64,000 nt of DNA, from the NCBI GenBank assembly GCA_022763925.1, contig JALERW010000022.1, positions 1-64,000 of the forward strand, read 5' to 3'. Under the pieces are notes generated by a model. That model did no database searches. It was not told the DNA's origin and saw only the letters and a list, made by a program, of their open reading frames with translations. This document shows positions 36,990-46,338 of this stretch, in pieces (the stretch's first letter is position 1; each line of letters opens with the position of its first letter). The DNA is from Lachnospiraceae bacterium. Lineage in GTDB: Bacteria > Bacillota > Clostridia > Lachnospirales > Lachnospiraceae. A program made the position numbers and the translations under genes.

Positions 36990-38429
36990 ATGAAATTTTC
37001 ATGGAAAATATTTGTCAGTACATTTTTGATCGTTCTTCTGTCGCTGGCGGCAGGGGGATATTTTCTTGTGGCATCGAGCTTCTCTTCCAGTCTGAATCGG
37101 GAGATTGTAAGCGCGGGAGAAGAGAACCGAATGCTGCAGCTGATGCTGGCTGTGAATCTGTCCAACAGTGAGGACAACGGAATCGGGGAGGATGCTCTGA
37201 TCAGGGACAGCCTGAAAAACATGGATGCAGGTATGGGAGGAAGCCTGATTCTGTATCGGGTAAGCAGCGGGAAAAAGGAAACGATTTATGAGAATGCGGG
37301 GCTTTCTCTGCGGAAAATTGATGCCAAAAAGGAGCTGATCATCTCCCTTGAGGAGAATGAGACCGGACATGCGATACGCAGGTATGAGGAGCTGTATCTG
37401 ATACAGACTGCATCCATGCTCTATTTTGAGGAGGAAGCTGTTTATGTGGAGACTTTCCGGGATGTGTCGGAGCTTTTTCGGGAGCGGACAGAGCAGTTTG
37501 ACCTGTTCCGGAAAATGATTCTCGTAGTGGGAAGCATCAGCGGTATTGTCAATTTCTTTATGGCGCTGTGGCTGACGGATCCGGTGATGAAGTTATCCGG
37601 GGTGACAAGGCGGTTTGCGGGAGGAGATCTGAAGGCCCGGGCAAAGATCCGGACGGAGGATGAGATCGGACTTCTGGCAGAGGATTTTAATGATATGGCC
37701 GACCGGATAGAGGCAGATATTGAGGAGCTGACCTTTACTGCCAGGCGGCAGGAGGATTTTATAGGAAGCTTTGCCCATGAGCTGAAAACACCGCTTACTT
37801 CCATTATCGGATATGCGGATATGCTGCGCTCCAGCCAGCTGGATGAGGAGCACCGTTTCCTGGCAGCCAGCTATATTTTTACGGAAGGGAAGCGCCTGGA
37901 GGGACTTTCCTTAAAGCTTCTGGATCTGATGCTGCTGAGAAATGAAGAGATTGTGTTAAAGCCGGTGTCTGCCATGCTTCTTCTTGGCGAAATTGAAAGA
38001 ACCATGCGTCCCGTACTCAAAAAAGAGGAGATCCGTCTGAAAATCAAGGCGGAGGAGGGGATCTTTGCCGGGGATAAGGACCTGATCGAAACCGTCCTTC
38101 TGAATATTGTGGATAATGGAAGAAAGGCAATCGACGGCGGAGGAACCATTGTTATAATCGGAAAAGCGGAAAAGGGAGGATATGCCTTTTATGTCCGGGA
38201 TACGGGAAAGGGGATTCCAAAGGAAGAGATTGATCGGATCACGGAGGCCTTTTATATGGTGGACAAATCCAGGTCGAGGGAGAAGGGCGGAGCCGGTCTG
38301 GGGCTTGCCATCTGTCAGGAAATCGTGACGCTGCATCATGGAATCATGGAGTTTTCCAGTGTACTGGGGGAGGGAACCATGGTTCGTATTGTGCTGCCAT
38401 ACAGCAGGAAGGAGGGACAGAAGAAATGA
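36990..38429 (+). CDS. Sensor histidine kinase
   Basis: Two TMs, HAMP, FAHELKTPLTSIIGYADML H-box, GLGLAICQEIV G-box. Confidence 0.95.
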   Translation: MKFSWKIFVSTFLIVLLSLAAGGYFLVASSFSSSLNREIVSAGEENRMLQLMLAVNLSNSEDNGIGEDALIRDSLKNMDAGMGGSLILYRVSSGKKETIYENAGLSLRKIDAKKELIISLEENETGHAIRRYEELYLIQTASMLYFEEEAVYVETFRDVSELFRERTEQFDLFRKMILVVGSISGIVNFFMALWLTDPVMKLSGVTRRFAGGDLKARAKIRTEDEIGLLAEDFNDMADRIEADIEELTFTARRQEDFIGSFAHELKTPLTSIIGYADMLRSSQLDEEHRFLAASYIFTEGKRLEGLSLKLLDLMLLRNEEIVLKPVSAMLLLGEIERTMRPVLKKEEIRLKIKAEEGIFAGDKDLIETVLLNIVDNGRKAIDGGGTIVIIGKAEKGGYAFYVRDTGKGIPKEEIDRITEAFYMVDKSRSREKGGAGLGLAICQEIVTLHHGIMEFSSVLGEGTMVRIVLPYSRKEGQKK

Positions 38430-39451
38430 AACGGATCCGATATCTGGAGATTCTGTGCCTTCTGCTTCTGGCTTTGGCGGTGGGTACCCTTCTGCCGTTT
38501 TACATTTCCAAAATACAGGAGGAACAGCTGCTGGATCAGATCGTGCTGGAGGAGGCTTCTGCCGTACATATTACCCGTACGGAAAAAATGGAAGAAAAGT
38601 CGCTGCTGGAAAAATTTGCATTCCTTCTGAATGAAAACATAGAATATATTGAGTATATTACCATGTCCCAGGGGAAGAACCTGGATTACGGTTCGGCCAT
38701 GACCTGCATGTACGTGGAAACTGACATTCTGTTTTCCATGGGGCTGCTCCCGTCACCGGTGGATTTTGGAAAGAAAGAGGGAAAGCTTTACACGGCGGCC
38801 AACAGGGAAAATCCTGCCCAGTCGCTGATCGTGTGGCAGTTTCTGGGTTATGGGGAAAATGGGGAAATTTACAGCATGACCCTGGACGATGCCACCGGAA
38901 AACTGATCGGACTAAAGAGGCTTTGGATTTATAACTGGGATATCAGAGATGCATATTATCAGGATTATAATGATCTAGCTTATCTGTGGGGCGGCTATCT
39001 GGAAATGTCGGATATGGAAATTCACAGCATTTCCTATGAGGATATTTCCGGGGAACATGTGCTGAAAAGCCTGGGCAATCAGAAGGACCAGATCCTGGAA
39101 GCATATGGGCTGGATGAGAAGTCGTTCCTGGAAGTGCTGTCAAAGACCAGGCCCGTGTATGATGCCGACAGTGATATGCAGATTGAAGAGGCATTTCGGG
39201 ATAATAATCCGCCGATGTCAAAGGAGGGACAGGACAGTTATCTGAATGAGGCGCAGGTGTACGACGGATATAAAAGTATTGTTCTGGATCTGGTGTACAA
39301 TCAGGGAGAGGGAAAATCCGTGGAGTGCAGACTGGAATGGGGCGCCTATGGCTTTGGCTTCTTTTCTCCAAAGGAAATGGAAGAAGCCGAAGAATCTTCG
39401 GAGGCGGACAGCAACGGGGAAGCGGAGGCGGCAGCAGGGATTTCTCCTTGA
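38426..39451 (+). CDS. Hypothetical exported/membrane-anchored protein co-translated with the histidine kinase
   Basis: Start overlaps kinase stop (ATGA); single N-terminal TM then extracellular domain. Confidence 0.75.
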   Translation: MKRIRYLEILCLLLLALAVGTLLPFYISKIQEEQLLDQIVLEEASAVHITRTEKMEEKSLLEKFAFLLNENIEYIEYITMSQGKNLDYGSAMTCMYVETDILFSMGLLPSPVDFGKKEGKLYTAANRENPAQSLIVWQFLGYGENGEIYSMTLDDATGKLIGLKRLWIYNWDIRDAYYQDYNDLAYLWGGYLEMSDMEIHSISYEDISGEHVLKSLGNQKDQILEAYGLDEKSFLEVLSKTRPVYDADSDMQIEEAFRDNNPPMSKEGQDSYLNEAQVYDGYKSIVLDLVYNQGEGKSVECRLEWGAYGFGFFSPKEMEEAEESSEADSNGEAEAAAGISP

Positions 39452-39488
39452 CAGACATGAAATTTCATAGTACCGTTTTTTGTAGGAG

Positions 39489-39518
39489 ACGTACGCTTTT
39501 TCAGGAAAAGGCGTACGT
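39489..39518. repeat. Hairpin/palindrome upstream of the GT2-glycosylase ORF
   Basis: ACGTACGCTTTT TCAGG AAAAGGCGTACGT; not followed by a plus-strand T-tract. Confidence 0.5.
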
Positions 39519-39561
39519 GTCCTGCATTTAGGATAGGGATACAGGGGGTTTATGGAAACGC

Positions 39562-41001
39562 ATGGAGACAGTTACGATTATCATACCGGTTTATAATGCG
39601 GAGATGTATCTGAAAAGATGCCTGGACAGTGTGATCGGCCAAAGTTATCCGAAGCTGGAGATCCTGCTCGTGAATGACGGAAGCAGGGACAACAGTCTTG
39701 CAATCTGTGAGGAATATGAGCGAAAGGATGCCAGAGTGCGTCTGATTGATAAGGAGAATACGGGGGTTTCTGATTCCAGGAACATCGCTATGGCTGCTGC
39801 CACCGGAAAATACCTGCAGTTTATGGACAGTGATGACTGGCTGACGCCGGATGCCACGGAGAAGATGGTTACTCTGGCGGAGATGACGGGCTGTGATATG
39901 GTGATCGGAGACTTTTTCCGGGTGGATGGGGAGCTGTTCGCGAGGAAAGAGCATATCAGCGAGACGAAGGTCATGAGCCGGACGGAATTCGCAGAACATA
40001 TGATGGAAGATCCCGCTGATTTTTATTATGGGGTTATGTGGAATAAGCTGTATAAGAGGGAAATCATTGAGAAGCATGCACTGACCTGTACGACGGAGCT
40101 GAGCTGGTGTGAGGATTTTCTGTTTAATCTCGCCTACATCCGGCAGGCAGACAGCTTCTGTGCGCTTCAGGCTCCGATCTATTACTATATGAAGCGCAAG
40201 GGCAGCCTTGTAGGTATGCAGATGAAGAAGAATAATACGGTGAAGCTTAAATTCATGCTTCTGGAATATTACAAAGACCTGTATCAGAGCATTGGACTGT
40301 ATGAGGATAATAAGGTGAAGATCAACGGCTTTGTTCTTGCGGTTGCGAAGGACGGAGGCGTGAATCGGATTCCCATCGTCGGGAATGCGGAACGGCTGGA
40401 TGAGGAGCTGGTTATCCCAAAAAAGGAAAAGACTGGCCGCCCAAAGAAGGAGAAAACCGTCCGCTCGAAGAAGGAGAAAACCGTCCGCCCGAAGAAAAAG
40501 AGCCCACAGGAGCATTTTTCTCATGTGGTACATACGTTTGAACCGGTATATGATTCGGATTCCAGAATCCTGATTCTTGGAACGTTTCCCTCTGTGAAAT
40601 CCAGGGAAAACCAGTTTTACTACGGCCATCCCCAGAATCGTTTCTGGAAAGTGCTGAGCGCTCTGACAGAAGAGCCTGTTCCGGTGACGACCGAGGAGAA
40701 GAAAAAGCTTCTTCTGGACCACAAAATTGCTATATGGGATGTGGTGCAGGCCTGTGATATCCGGGGATCCAGTGACAGCAGCATCCGCAATGTGGTTCCG
40801 GCTGATATCGGATATCTTTTGCGGGAGACAAAAATCTCCCGGATTTATGCCAACGGGGATACGGCCTGGCGCCTGTACCGAAAATACTGTTATAAAGATA
40901 CGGGGGTTGAGATTATCAAGCTTCCGTCTACCAGTCCGGCCAATGCGATTTTTTCGCTGGAGCGTCTGACTGAGAGCTGGAAAGAGGCTATCCGGCTTTA
41001 G
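39562..41001 (+). CDS. Fusion protein: GT2 glycosyltransferase - basic repeat linker - deoxyinosine/uracil-DNA glycosylase-like domain
   Basis: N-term METVTIIIPVYNAEMYLKRCLDSVIGQSYPKLEILLVNDGS, FMDSDDW; C-term ILILGTFPSVKSRENQFYYGHPQNRFWKVLSAL ... AIWDVVQACDIRGSSDSSI ... KLPSTSPAN. Confidence 0.85.
   Translation: METVTIIIPVYNAEMYLKRCLDSVIGQSYPKLEILLVNDGSRDNSLAICEEYERKDARVRLIDKENTGVSDSRNIAMAAATGKYLQFMDSDDWLTPDATEKMVTLAEMTGCDMVIGDFFRVDGELFARKEHISETKVMSRTEFAEHMMEDPADFYYGVMWNKLYKREIIEKHALTCTTELSWCEDFLFNLAYIRQADSFCALQAPIYYYMKRKGSLVGMQMKKNNTVKLKFMLLEYYKDLYQSIGLYEDNKVKINGFVLAVAKDGGVNRIPIVGNAERLDEELVIPKKEKTGRPKKEKTVRSKKEKTVRPKKKSPQEHFSHVVHTFEPVYDSDSRILILGTFPSVKSRENQFYYGHPQNRFWKVLSALTEEPVPVTTEEKKKLLLDHKIAIWDVVQACDIRGSSDSSIRNVVPADIGYLLRETKISRIYANGDTAWRLYRKYCYKDTGVEIIKLPSTSPANAIFSLERLTESWKEAIRL
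40426..40500 (+). repeat. ~24-bp coding tandem repeat in the fusion linker
   Basis: AAGAAGGAGAAAACCGTCCGCYCG twice plus diverged unit; encodes PKKEKTGR/PKKEKTVR/SKKEKTVR/PKKKS. Confidence 0.8.
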
Positions 41002-41027
41002 GAAACCTGTGAAAGAGGATGAGAGGG

Positions 41028-42386
41028 ATGAAGGGAGAAAACGACTTTTCGAGAGGAAGCGTTCTGTCCCATATGATTCGGCTGGCGGCACCGATGACAC
41101 TGGCGCAGCTGATCAATGTACTTTATAATATTGTGGATCGGATCTACATCGGAAGAATACCGGAGCATGCGACCCTGGCCCTTACCGGTCTGGGGATCTG
41201 TTTTCCGGTATTAACTCTGATTATCGCATTTGCCAATCTGGTGGGTGGGGGAGGTGCACCGCTCTTTTCTATTGCCAGAGGGCAGAAGGATATGGAGGAG
41301 GCGGAGCGGATTCTTGGGAACTGTACAACGCTGCTCGTATTGTTCGGAGTGACGCTGACGATAATGATGTTCCTGTTTAAGCGTCCGCTTCTGTATCTTC
41401 TGGGAGCCAGTGATGCCACGTTTCCTTATGCAAATGCCTATTTATCCGTGTATCTGGTGGGCAGTACCTTTGTGACGGTAAGTCTGGGACTCAATAATTT
41501 TATCAATGCCCAGGGCTTTGGAACGACGGGAATGCTGACCGTGGCCATCGGGGCGGTGCTGAATCTGATCCTGGATCCGATTTTTATTTTTGCAATGAAT
41601 ATGGGAGTACAGGGAGCAGCTCTGGCTACGGTGATTTCTCAGTTTGCAGCTGCAGCCTGGACCGTCCGTTTCCTTACGGGAAAGAGGACGCTGCTTCGTA
41701 TCCGGAAAAGCTGCCTTGCGTGTGAAGGGCAGCGGGTAAGACGGATTCTGAGCCTGGGACTTGCGGGCTTTACCATGGCGGTGACCAATAGTGCAGTACA
41801 GATGGCCTGCAATGCCGGACTGAAAGTGCATGGCGGAGATATTTATGTCGGCGTTATGACGGTTATTAATTCCATCCGGGAGGTTGTGGAGCTGCCGGTA
41901 AGGGGACTGACCAACAGTGCCCAGCCGATCATGAGCTTTAATTACGGGGCCGGGGAGTATGAGCGGGTAAAAAAAGCAATCTGCTATACCGCCGTGATTC
42001 AGCTTGTCTATACCTTTTCCATGTGGGGGCTTCTGGAGCTGTTCCCGGAATTCTTTATCCGGATTTTTAATCAGGATGCAAAGCTGATACAGGTGGGCGT
42101 ACCTTCCATACATATCTATTTCTGGGGATTTTTCATGATGACCTTCCAGTATGCGGGACAGGCGGCCTTTACTGCTCTGGGCAGATCCCGCAAGGCGGTC
42201 TTTTTCTCGGTTTTCCGAAAGGGTATCGTGGTAATTCCTCTGACGCTGATTCTGCCGGGCCTGTTCGGACTCGGGGTGAACGGGATCTTTCTTGCGGAGC
42301 CGATTTCCAATTTCCTCGGAGGAACGGCCTGCTTTTTGACGATGTATCTTACCCTGTACCGGAAGCTGGGAAGGGAATCCTCCTGA
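41028..42386 (+). CDS. MATE family efflux transporter
   Basis: MKGENDFSRGSVLSHMIRLAAPMTLAQLINVLYNIVDRIYIGRIP; polytopic MATE repeats. Confidence 0.94.
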   Translation: MKGENDFSRGSVLSHMIRLAAPMTLAQLINVLYNIVDRIYIGRIPEHATLALTGLGICFPVLTLIIAFANLVGGGGAPLFSIARGQKDMEEAERILGNCTTLLVLFGVTLTIMMFLFKRPLLYLLGASDATFPYANAYLSVYLVGSTFVTVSLGLNNFINAQGFGTTGMLTVAIGAVLNLILDPIFIFAMNMGVQGAALATVISQFAAAAWTVRFLTGKRTLLRIRKSCLACEGQRVRRILSLGLAGFTMAVTNSAVQMACNAGLKVHGGDIYVGVMTVINSIREVVELPVRGLTNSAQPIMSFNYGAGEYERVKKAICYTAVIQLVYTFSMWGLLELFPEFFIRIFNQDAKLIQVGVPSIHIYFWGFFMMTFQYAGQAAFTALGRSRKAVFFSVFRKGIVVIPLTLILPGLFGLGVNGIFLAEPISNFLGGTACFLTMYLTLYRKLGRESS

Positions 42387-42519
42387 AAATGGAGGGATAT
42401 CCGGCCGGGGCTGGATGAATTTACCGGTTGAAGAAGCCTTCTGTGAGATGATAAGATTGCGTATGCAGGAAAACGGCCGGATGATCCGGCAGAATATCAT
42501 TTTCACGGAGGAAGAGTAT

Positions 42520-43440
42520 ATGGATAAGAGAGTAGTAGGAGCCGTTGTGACCCTTGCTGCAGCAACCGCCCTTTTTGTGGGGGCCGTGCATCTGAAAAGC
42601 CCGGCAAAGCGTTTTGAGAATCAGGATCTTCTGGAGGGCGATAAGATCCGCCTGGATACAAACGGGTATGAGAATATTCAGGAAGCGGTGCGTGTCGAGG
42701 ATACGGATCAGACAGTGAAGGGCTATGTGGTTACGGTAAAGGAGCAGGGCTATGGGGGAGCGATTGTCATGAATGTGGCAGTGGATCCAAAGTCTTCCCG
42801 TGTGCTGGGCATGAAAGTTGTGCAGCAGTCAGAGACACAGGATCTGGGAGCCAGAATCGCGGAGGAAGCATTCTGTGCGCAATTCTCGGATATTGAGGGA
42901 CCGGTTTATCTGGCGGGAACCGATGTATCGGAAACAATCTGGGAATCCCTTCAGGACGGAACATATGTCGTTCGTACGGAGACATCCGGAAACGGTTATG
43001 CCGATGAGCTGGAAATGACGGTAACGGACGGCAGAGTAACCGGTCTTGTGTGGGACAGCGTGGATGAGGAAGGAAACCGGAAATCGGTACTGTCAGAAAA
43101 CGGGCAGTATGTGATGACAGAAGAAGGCCTTACCTGGAAAGAACAGGCACAGGCGCTGGCTGAGGCTGTGATAGAACGGCAGTCATACGGATTTCTGAAT
43201 ATGAATGATGAGGGAAAAACAGATGCGGTGACAGGCGTGAGCATTTCTGTCGGAGGATTTGTGAATCTTCTGGAGGAGGCGCTTCTGGAAGCATCCGGCG
43301 ATCCGGAGGCTGACTTTGAACTGTCCGGGTCCGTATCCGGGACAGCCGTGGACGGCGTGTCCGGAGCAACGGTTTCCTCCACCGGGGTTGTGAACGGTAT
43401 AAACCGTGCCCTGGATTTTGTAAAAATGCAGATGGAATAA
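42520..43440 (+). CDS. Exported FMN-binding domain (RnfG/NqrC-like) protein
   Basis: N-terminal TM; GYGGAIVMNVAVDPKSSRVLGMKVVQQSETQDLGARI; VDGVSGATVSST flavinylation-type motif. Confidence 0.85.
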   Translation: MDKRVVGAVVTLAAATALFVGAVHLKSPAKRFENQDLLEGDKIRLDTNGYENIQEAVRVEDTDQTVKGYVVTVKEQGYGGAIVMNVAVDPKSSRVLGMKVVQQSETQDLGARIAEEAFCAQFSDIEGPVYLAGTDVSETIWESLQDGTYVVRTETSGNGYADELEMTVTDGRVTGLVWDSVDEEGNRKSVLSENGQYVMTEEGLTWKEQAQALAEAVIERQSYGFLNMNDEGKTDAVTGVSISVGGFVNLLEEALLEASGDPEADFELSGSVSGTAVDGVSGATVSSTGVVNGINRALDFVKMQME

Positions 43441-43451
43441 TACATGCAGCC

Positions 43452-43489
43452 AACGGGCGGGGTATTTTGAAAATACTCCGTCCGTTTTT
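43452..43489 (+). terminator. Rho-independent terminator
   Basis: AACGGGCGGGGTATTTT GA AAATACTCCGTCCGTTTTT. Confidence 0.8.
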
Positions 43490-43546
43490 GATTGATATAT
43501 GCTATAATATAAATCGTACAATATTTATCCGATAGGAGTGAGAGCT

Positions 43547-44341
43547 ATGCCGGCAGCATATGCACATTATGTATTTGGTCAGAAGGTCCTGAAGGAATTG
43601 CCAAGAGATCTGCAGGAAAGGATTAAGGACTACCTTCCGTTGTATCATATCGGGATACACGGACCGGATATTCTGTTCTATTTTGAGCCTTTGCATTCCA
43701 ATGAGATCAGTCGTCTGGGGAATGAGATGCACGATGCAGAGGCTGAAGAATTTTTTGAAAATGCCAGAAGAAAAATTCTGGCGGCAGACGGAGAAGAAAA
43801 AATGGCGATGGAGGCTTATATTGCCGGATTTATCTGTCATTTTATGCTGGACAGCGAATGCCATGGCTATGTGGCCGAGAAGATGGAGGAAAGCGGGATC
43901 AGTCATTCGGAAATTGAAACAGAGTTTGACAGCATGCTGATGCGCAAAAAGGGTCTGGATCCCCATATGAGGAATGCGGCGAAGCATGTGATGGTAAATG
44001 AAAAATGCGCAGAGATTATTGCACCGTTTTTCGGACTGGAGCCCAGACAGATTTTAAAAGCCGTGAAATCCATGAAGCGCTGTCATACGCTTCTGCTGGC
44101 ACCGAAAAAATCCAAACGGGTATTTCTGGATACGGTGCTGAAGGTGAGCGGAAATTATGATTCCATTCATGGGATGATCGTGAATGAGGAACCGAATCCC
44201 AGATGTGTGGACAGTAACTGGGAGCTGCTTCGACGGCTGAAGGCAGCTGTAGAGCCCTGCGAGGATCTGATTGAGGAATATCTGGAGGGCTGCACCGAAA
44301 TGAAGCCGCTCAATGACAGATTCCGAAGAAATTTCGAGTAG
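43547..44341 (+). CDS. Zinc-dependent phospholipase C family protein
   Basis: MPAAYAHYVFGQKVLKELP ... YHIGIHGPDILFYFEP ... FICHFMLDSECHGYV. Confidence 0.85.
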   Translation: MPAAYAHYVFGQKVLKELPRDLQERIKDYLPLYHIGIHGPDILFYFEPLHSNEISRLGNEMHDAEAEEFFENARRKILAADGEEKMAMEAYIAGFICHFMLDSECHGYVAEKMEESGISHSEIETEFDSMLMRKKGLDPHMRNAAKHVMVNEKCAEIIAPFFGLEPRQILKAVKSMKRCHTLLLAPKKSKRVFLDTVLKVSGNYDSIHGMIVNEEPNPRCVDSNWELLRRLKAAVEPCEDLIEEYLEGCTEMKPLNDRFRRNFE

Positions 44342-44373
44342 AAGAACAGATAAATAATAGGAGAACGTAAAAC

Positions 44374-45603
44374 ATGGATGCAAAGGAAATGACAAAGCTG
44401 GAGAAATATTGGGTGCTTTACGATGTGGGCAATTCTGCCTTTACCCTTCTGGTGGCCACAATTATTCCGATCTATTTCAACTATCTTGCAGGAGAAGCGG
44501 GAATTTCGGAGGTGGATTATCTGGCCTACTGGGGATATGCCGCTTCGGTGGCAACCCTTCTGGTTGCATTTCTGGGGCCTGTGTTCGGAACGCTGGCGGA
44601 TACCAGGGGATTTAAGAAGCCGGTTTTTACAGTGAGCCTTGCGGTAGGTGTGGCCGGCCTGTGTTTCCTTGCCGTCCCGGATACGTGGTTTGCTTTTCTG
44701 GCAATTTTTCTGATTGCGAAGGTGGGCTATTCCTGCAGCTTGGTATTTTATGATGCGATGCTTTCCGATGTAACCACCCCGGAGCGGATGGATACGGTTT
44801 CCTCTCAGGGATATGCCTGGGGATATATCGGAAGCTGCATTCCCTTTATTGCAAGCCTTGTGATTGTACTCTTTTCCGGTCTTCCCATGCGGACCGCGAT
44901 GGCTTTTGCCTTTTTCCTGAATGGTGCCTGGTGGCTTCTGACGACCGTACCTCTTCTTAAGAATTATCGCCAGATTTACTATACGCCCAGGAAGGAGCAT
45001 GCGTTCAGGGAAACCTTTGCGCGCCTGCTCTGTGTGTTCCGGGAAATTCGGAAAGAACCGAAAATTTTCTTTTTCCTGATTGCGTTTTTCTTTTATATTG
45101 ATGGGGTGTATACGATCATTGATATGGCTACCGCCTTTGGAAGTGCCCTGGGATTTACCTCCACGACGCTTCTTCTGGCACTTTTGCTGACGCAGATCGT
45201 TGCGTTTCCGTTCGCTCTTCTGTTTGGCTACCTGGCGCCGAAATATGAGAACGGAAAGCTGATCCGTATTTGTATTCTCGCCTATGGAGCCATTGCTCTT
45301 TTTGCGATTCAGCTGGATAAGTCCTGGGAATTCTGGTTTCTTGCCGTCTGCGTGGGGATGTTCCAGGGGGGAATTCAGGCATTGTCCAGGTCCTATTTCG
45401 CAAAAATAATCCCGGCAGAAAAGGCCGGGGAATATTTCGGTTTGTATGATATTTTCGGAAAGGGAGCTGCTTTTATGGGAACAACGCTGGTAGGGATCGG
45501 CGCACAGGTGACCGGAAGCCTGAATGCCGGGGTATCGGTGATCTTTGCCCTCTTTGTGGTGGGATATTTCCTGTTTGAGAAGGCGGTAAGAATGAATAAA
45601 TAA
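44374..45603 (+). CDS. MFS transporter (UMF1/Atg22-like)
   Basis: KYWVLYDVGNSAFTLLVATIIPIYF; 12-TM. Confidence 0.88.
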   Translation: MDAKEMTKLEKYWVLYDVGNSAFTLLVATIIPIYFNYLAGEAGISEVDYLAYWGYAASVATLLVAFLGPVFGTLADTRGFKKPVFTVSLAVGVAGLCFLAVPDTWFAFLAIFLIAKVGYSCSLVFYDAMLSDVTTPERMDTVSSQGYAWGYIGSCIPFIASLVIVLFSGLPMRTAMAFAFFLNGAWWLLTTVPLLKNYRQIYYTPRKEHAFRETFARLLCVFREIRKEPKIFFFLIAFFFYIDGVYTIIDMATAFGSALGFTSTTLLLALLLTQIVAFPFALLFGYLAPKYENGKLIRICILAYGAIALFAIQLDKSWEFWFLAVCVGMFQGGIQALSRSYFAKIIPAEKAGEYFGLYDIFGKGAAFMGTTLVGIGAQVTGSLNAGVSVIFALFVVGYFLFEKAVRMNK

Positions 45604-45668
45604 CAGCGTCTGCAAGGGGAAACTCTGCCGGTATACAGACGCCGTTTTGGGGGATGGGAGCCTTCCGG

Positions 45669-46148
45669 CTACAGGATGGTTTCCATCCCTACTTTTTGGG
45701 GTTCCAGTCCTAAGGACTGGTAGAATTTCATGGCTGAGGAGTTCAGACTCCATACGTTCAGAGTAACGTTATAGCAGCCGCTTGTTCTGGCAAAATCCAG
45801 AACTGCTTCGTAGAGCTGCCGGCCGATATGCTGTCCGCGCAGTGTCTCATCCACACAGAGATCATCGATATACAGAGTTTTGATATCTGTGAGGATATTA
45901 TCGTCGATGTGCTGAGAAAAGATGCAGAATGCATAGCCCTGCACGACCTGATCACTGTCTTCCGCTACAAAAATCGGCCGCTGGTCATCCTGTATAATGG
46001 CCAGAAGCTGTTCGTCGGTATATTTTTTTGCACCGTATTTGAACAGATCGGGACGGCCCTTATGATGGACCAGGCAAACCTGGAACAGCAGATCGTTGAT
46101 CCGGTCCATATCTTTTTCTTCTGCTCGTCTTATGTTCATTGCTGTCAC
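45669..46148 (-). CDS. GNAT family N-acetyltransferase
   Basis: IDDLCVDETLRGQHIGRQLYEAVLDFARTSGCYNVTLNVWSLNSSAMKFYQSLGLEP. Confidence 0.94.
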   Translation of the reverse strand: MTAMNIRRAEEKDMDRINDLLFQVCLVHHKGRPDLFKYGAKKYTDEQLLAIIQDDQRPIFVAEDSDQVVQGYAFCIFSQHIDDNILTDIKTLYIDDLCVDETLRGQHIGRQLYEAVLDFARTSGCYNVTLNVWSLNSSAMKFYQSLGLEPQKVGMETIL

Positions 46149-46228
46149 TCTCCTGAAAATGATTTTCTACTATTATATCACATCTGTAAGGCAGCGAAAG
46201 ATATTTTTAAGCGATACCTTATGATTTC

Positions 46229-46245
46229 TTAAACACAGGTTAAGC
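46229..46245 (+). promoter_or_regulatory. TTAAACACAGGTTAAGC: 11-bp-phased TTAA direct repeat
   Basis: TTAAAC 46229 and TTAAGC 46240; resembles the htrA box at 3383. Confidence 0.4.
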
Positions 46246-46338
46246 ATTTTCAGAAAATCCTAAGTCTTTGAACATATATCCTTCACAATTGGCAGGTATA
46301 CTTAAAATCACTTCAAAGGAAAGGAGGAGCAGATCATT

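Noticed and set aside
40426-40500. Short direct repeats as a possible mini-CRISPR
   Set aside because: Repeats are in frame, contiguous without spacers and encode a linker; no cas genes in the window.
39550-41100. 516-aa minus-strand ORF opposite the GT2-glycosylase fusion
   Set aside because: Considered because the plus-strand architecture is odd, but plus-strand motifs are clear in both halves and the antisense product has no motif.
44167-45753. 528-aa minus-strand ORF opposite the MFS gene
   Set aside because: Low-complexity, basic shadow ORF; the plus strand encodes a clear 12-TM transporter.
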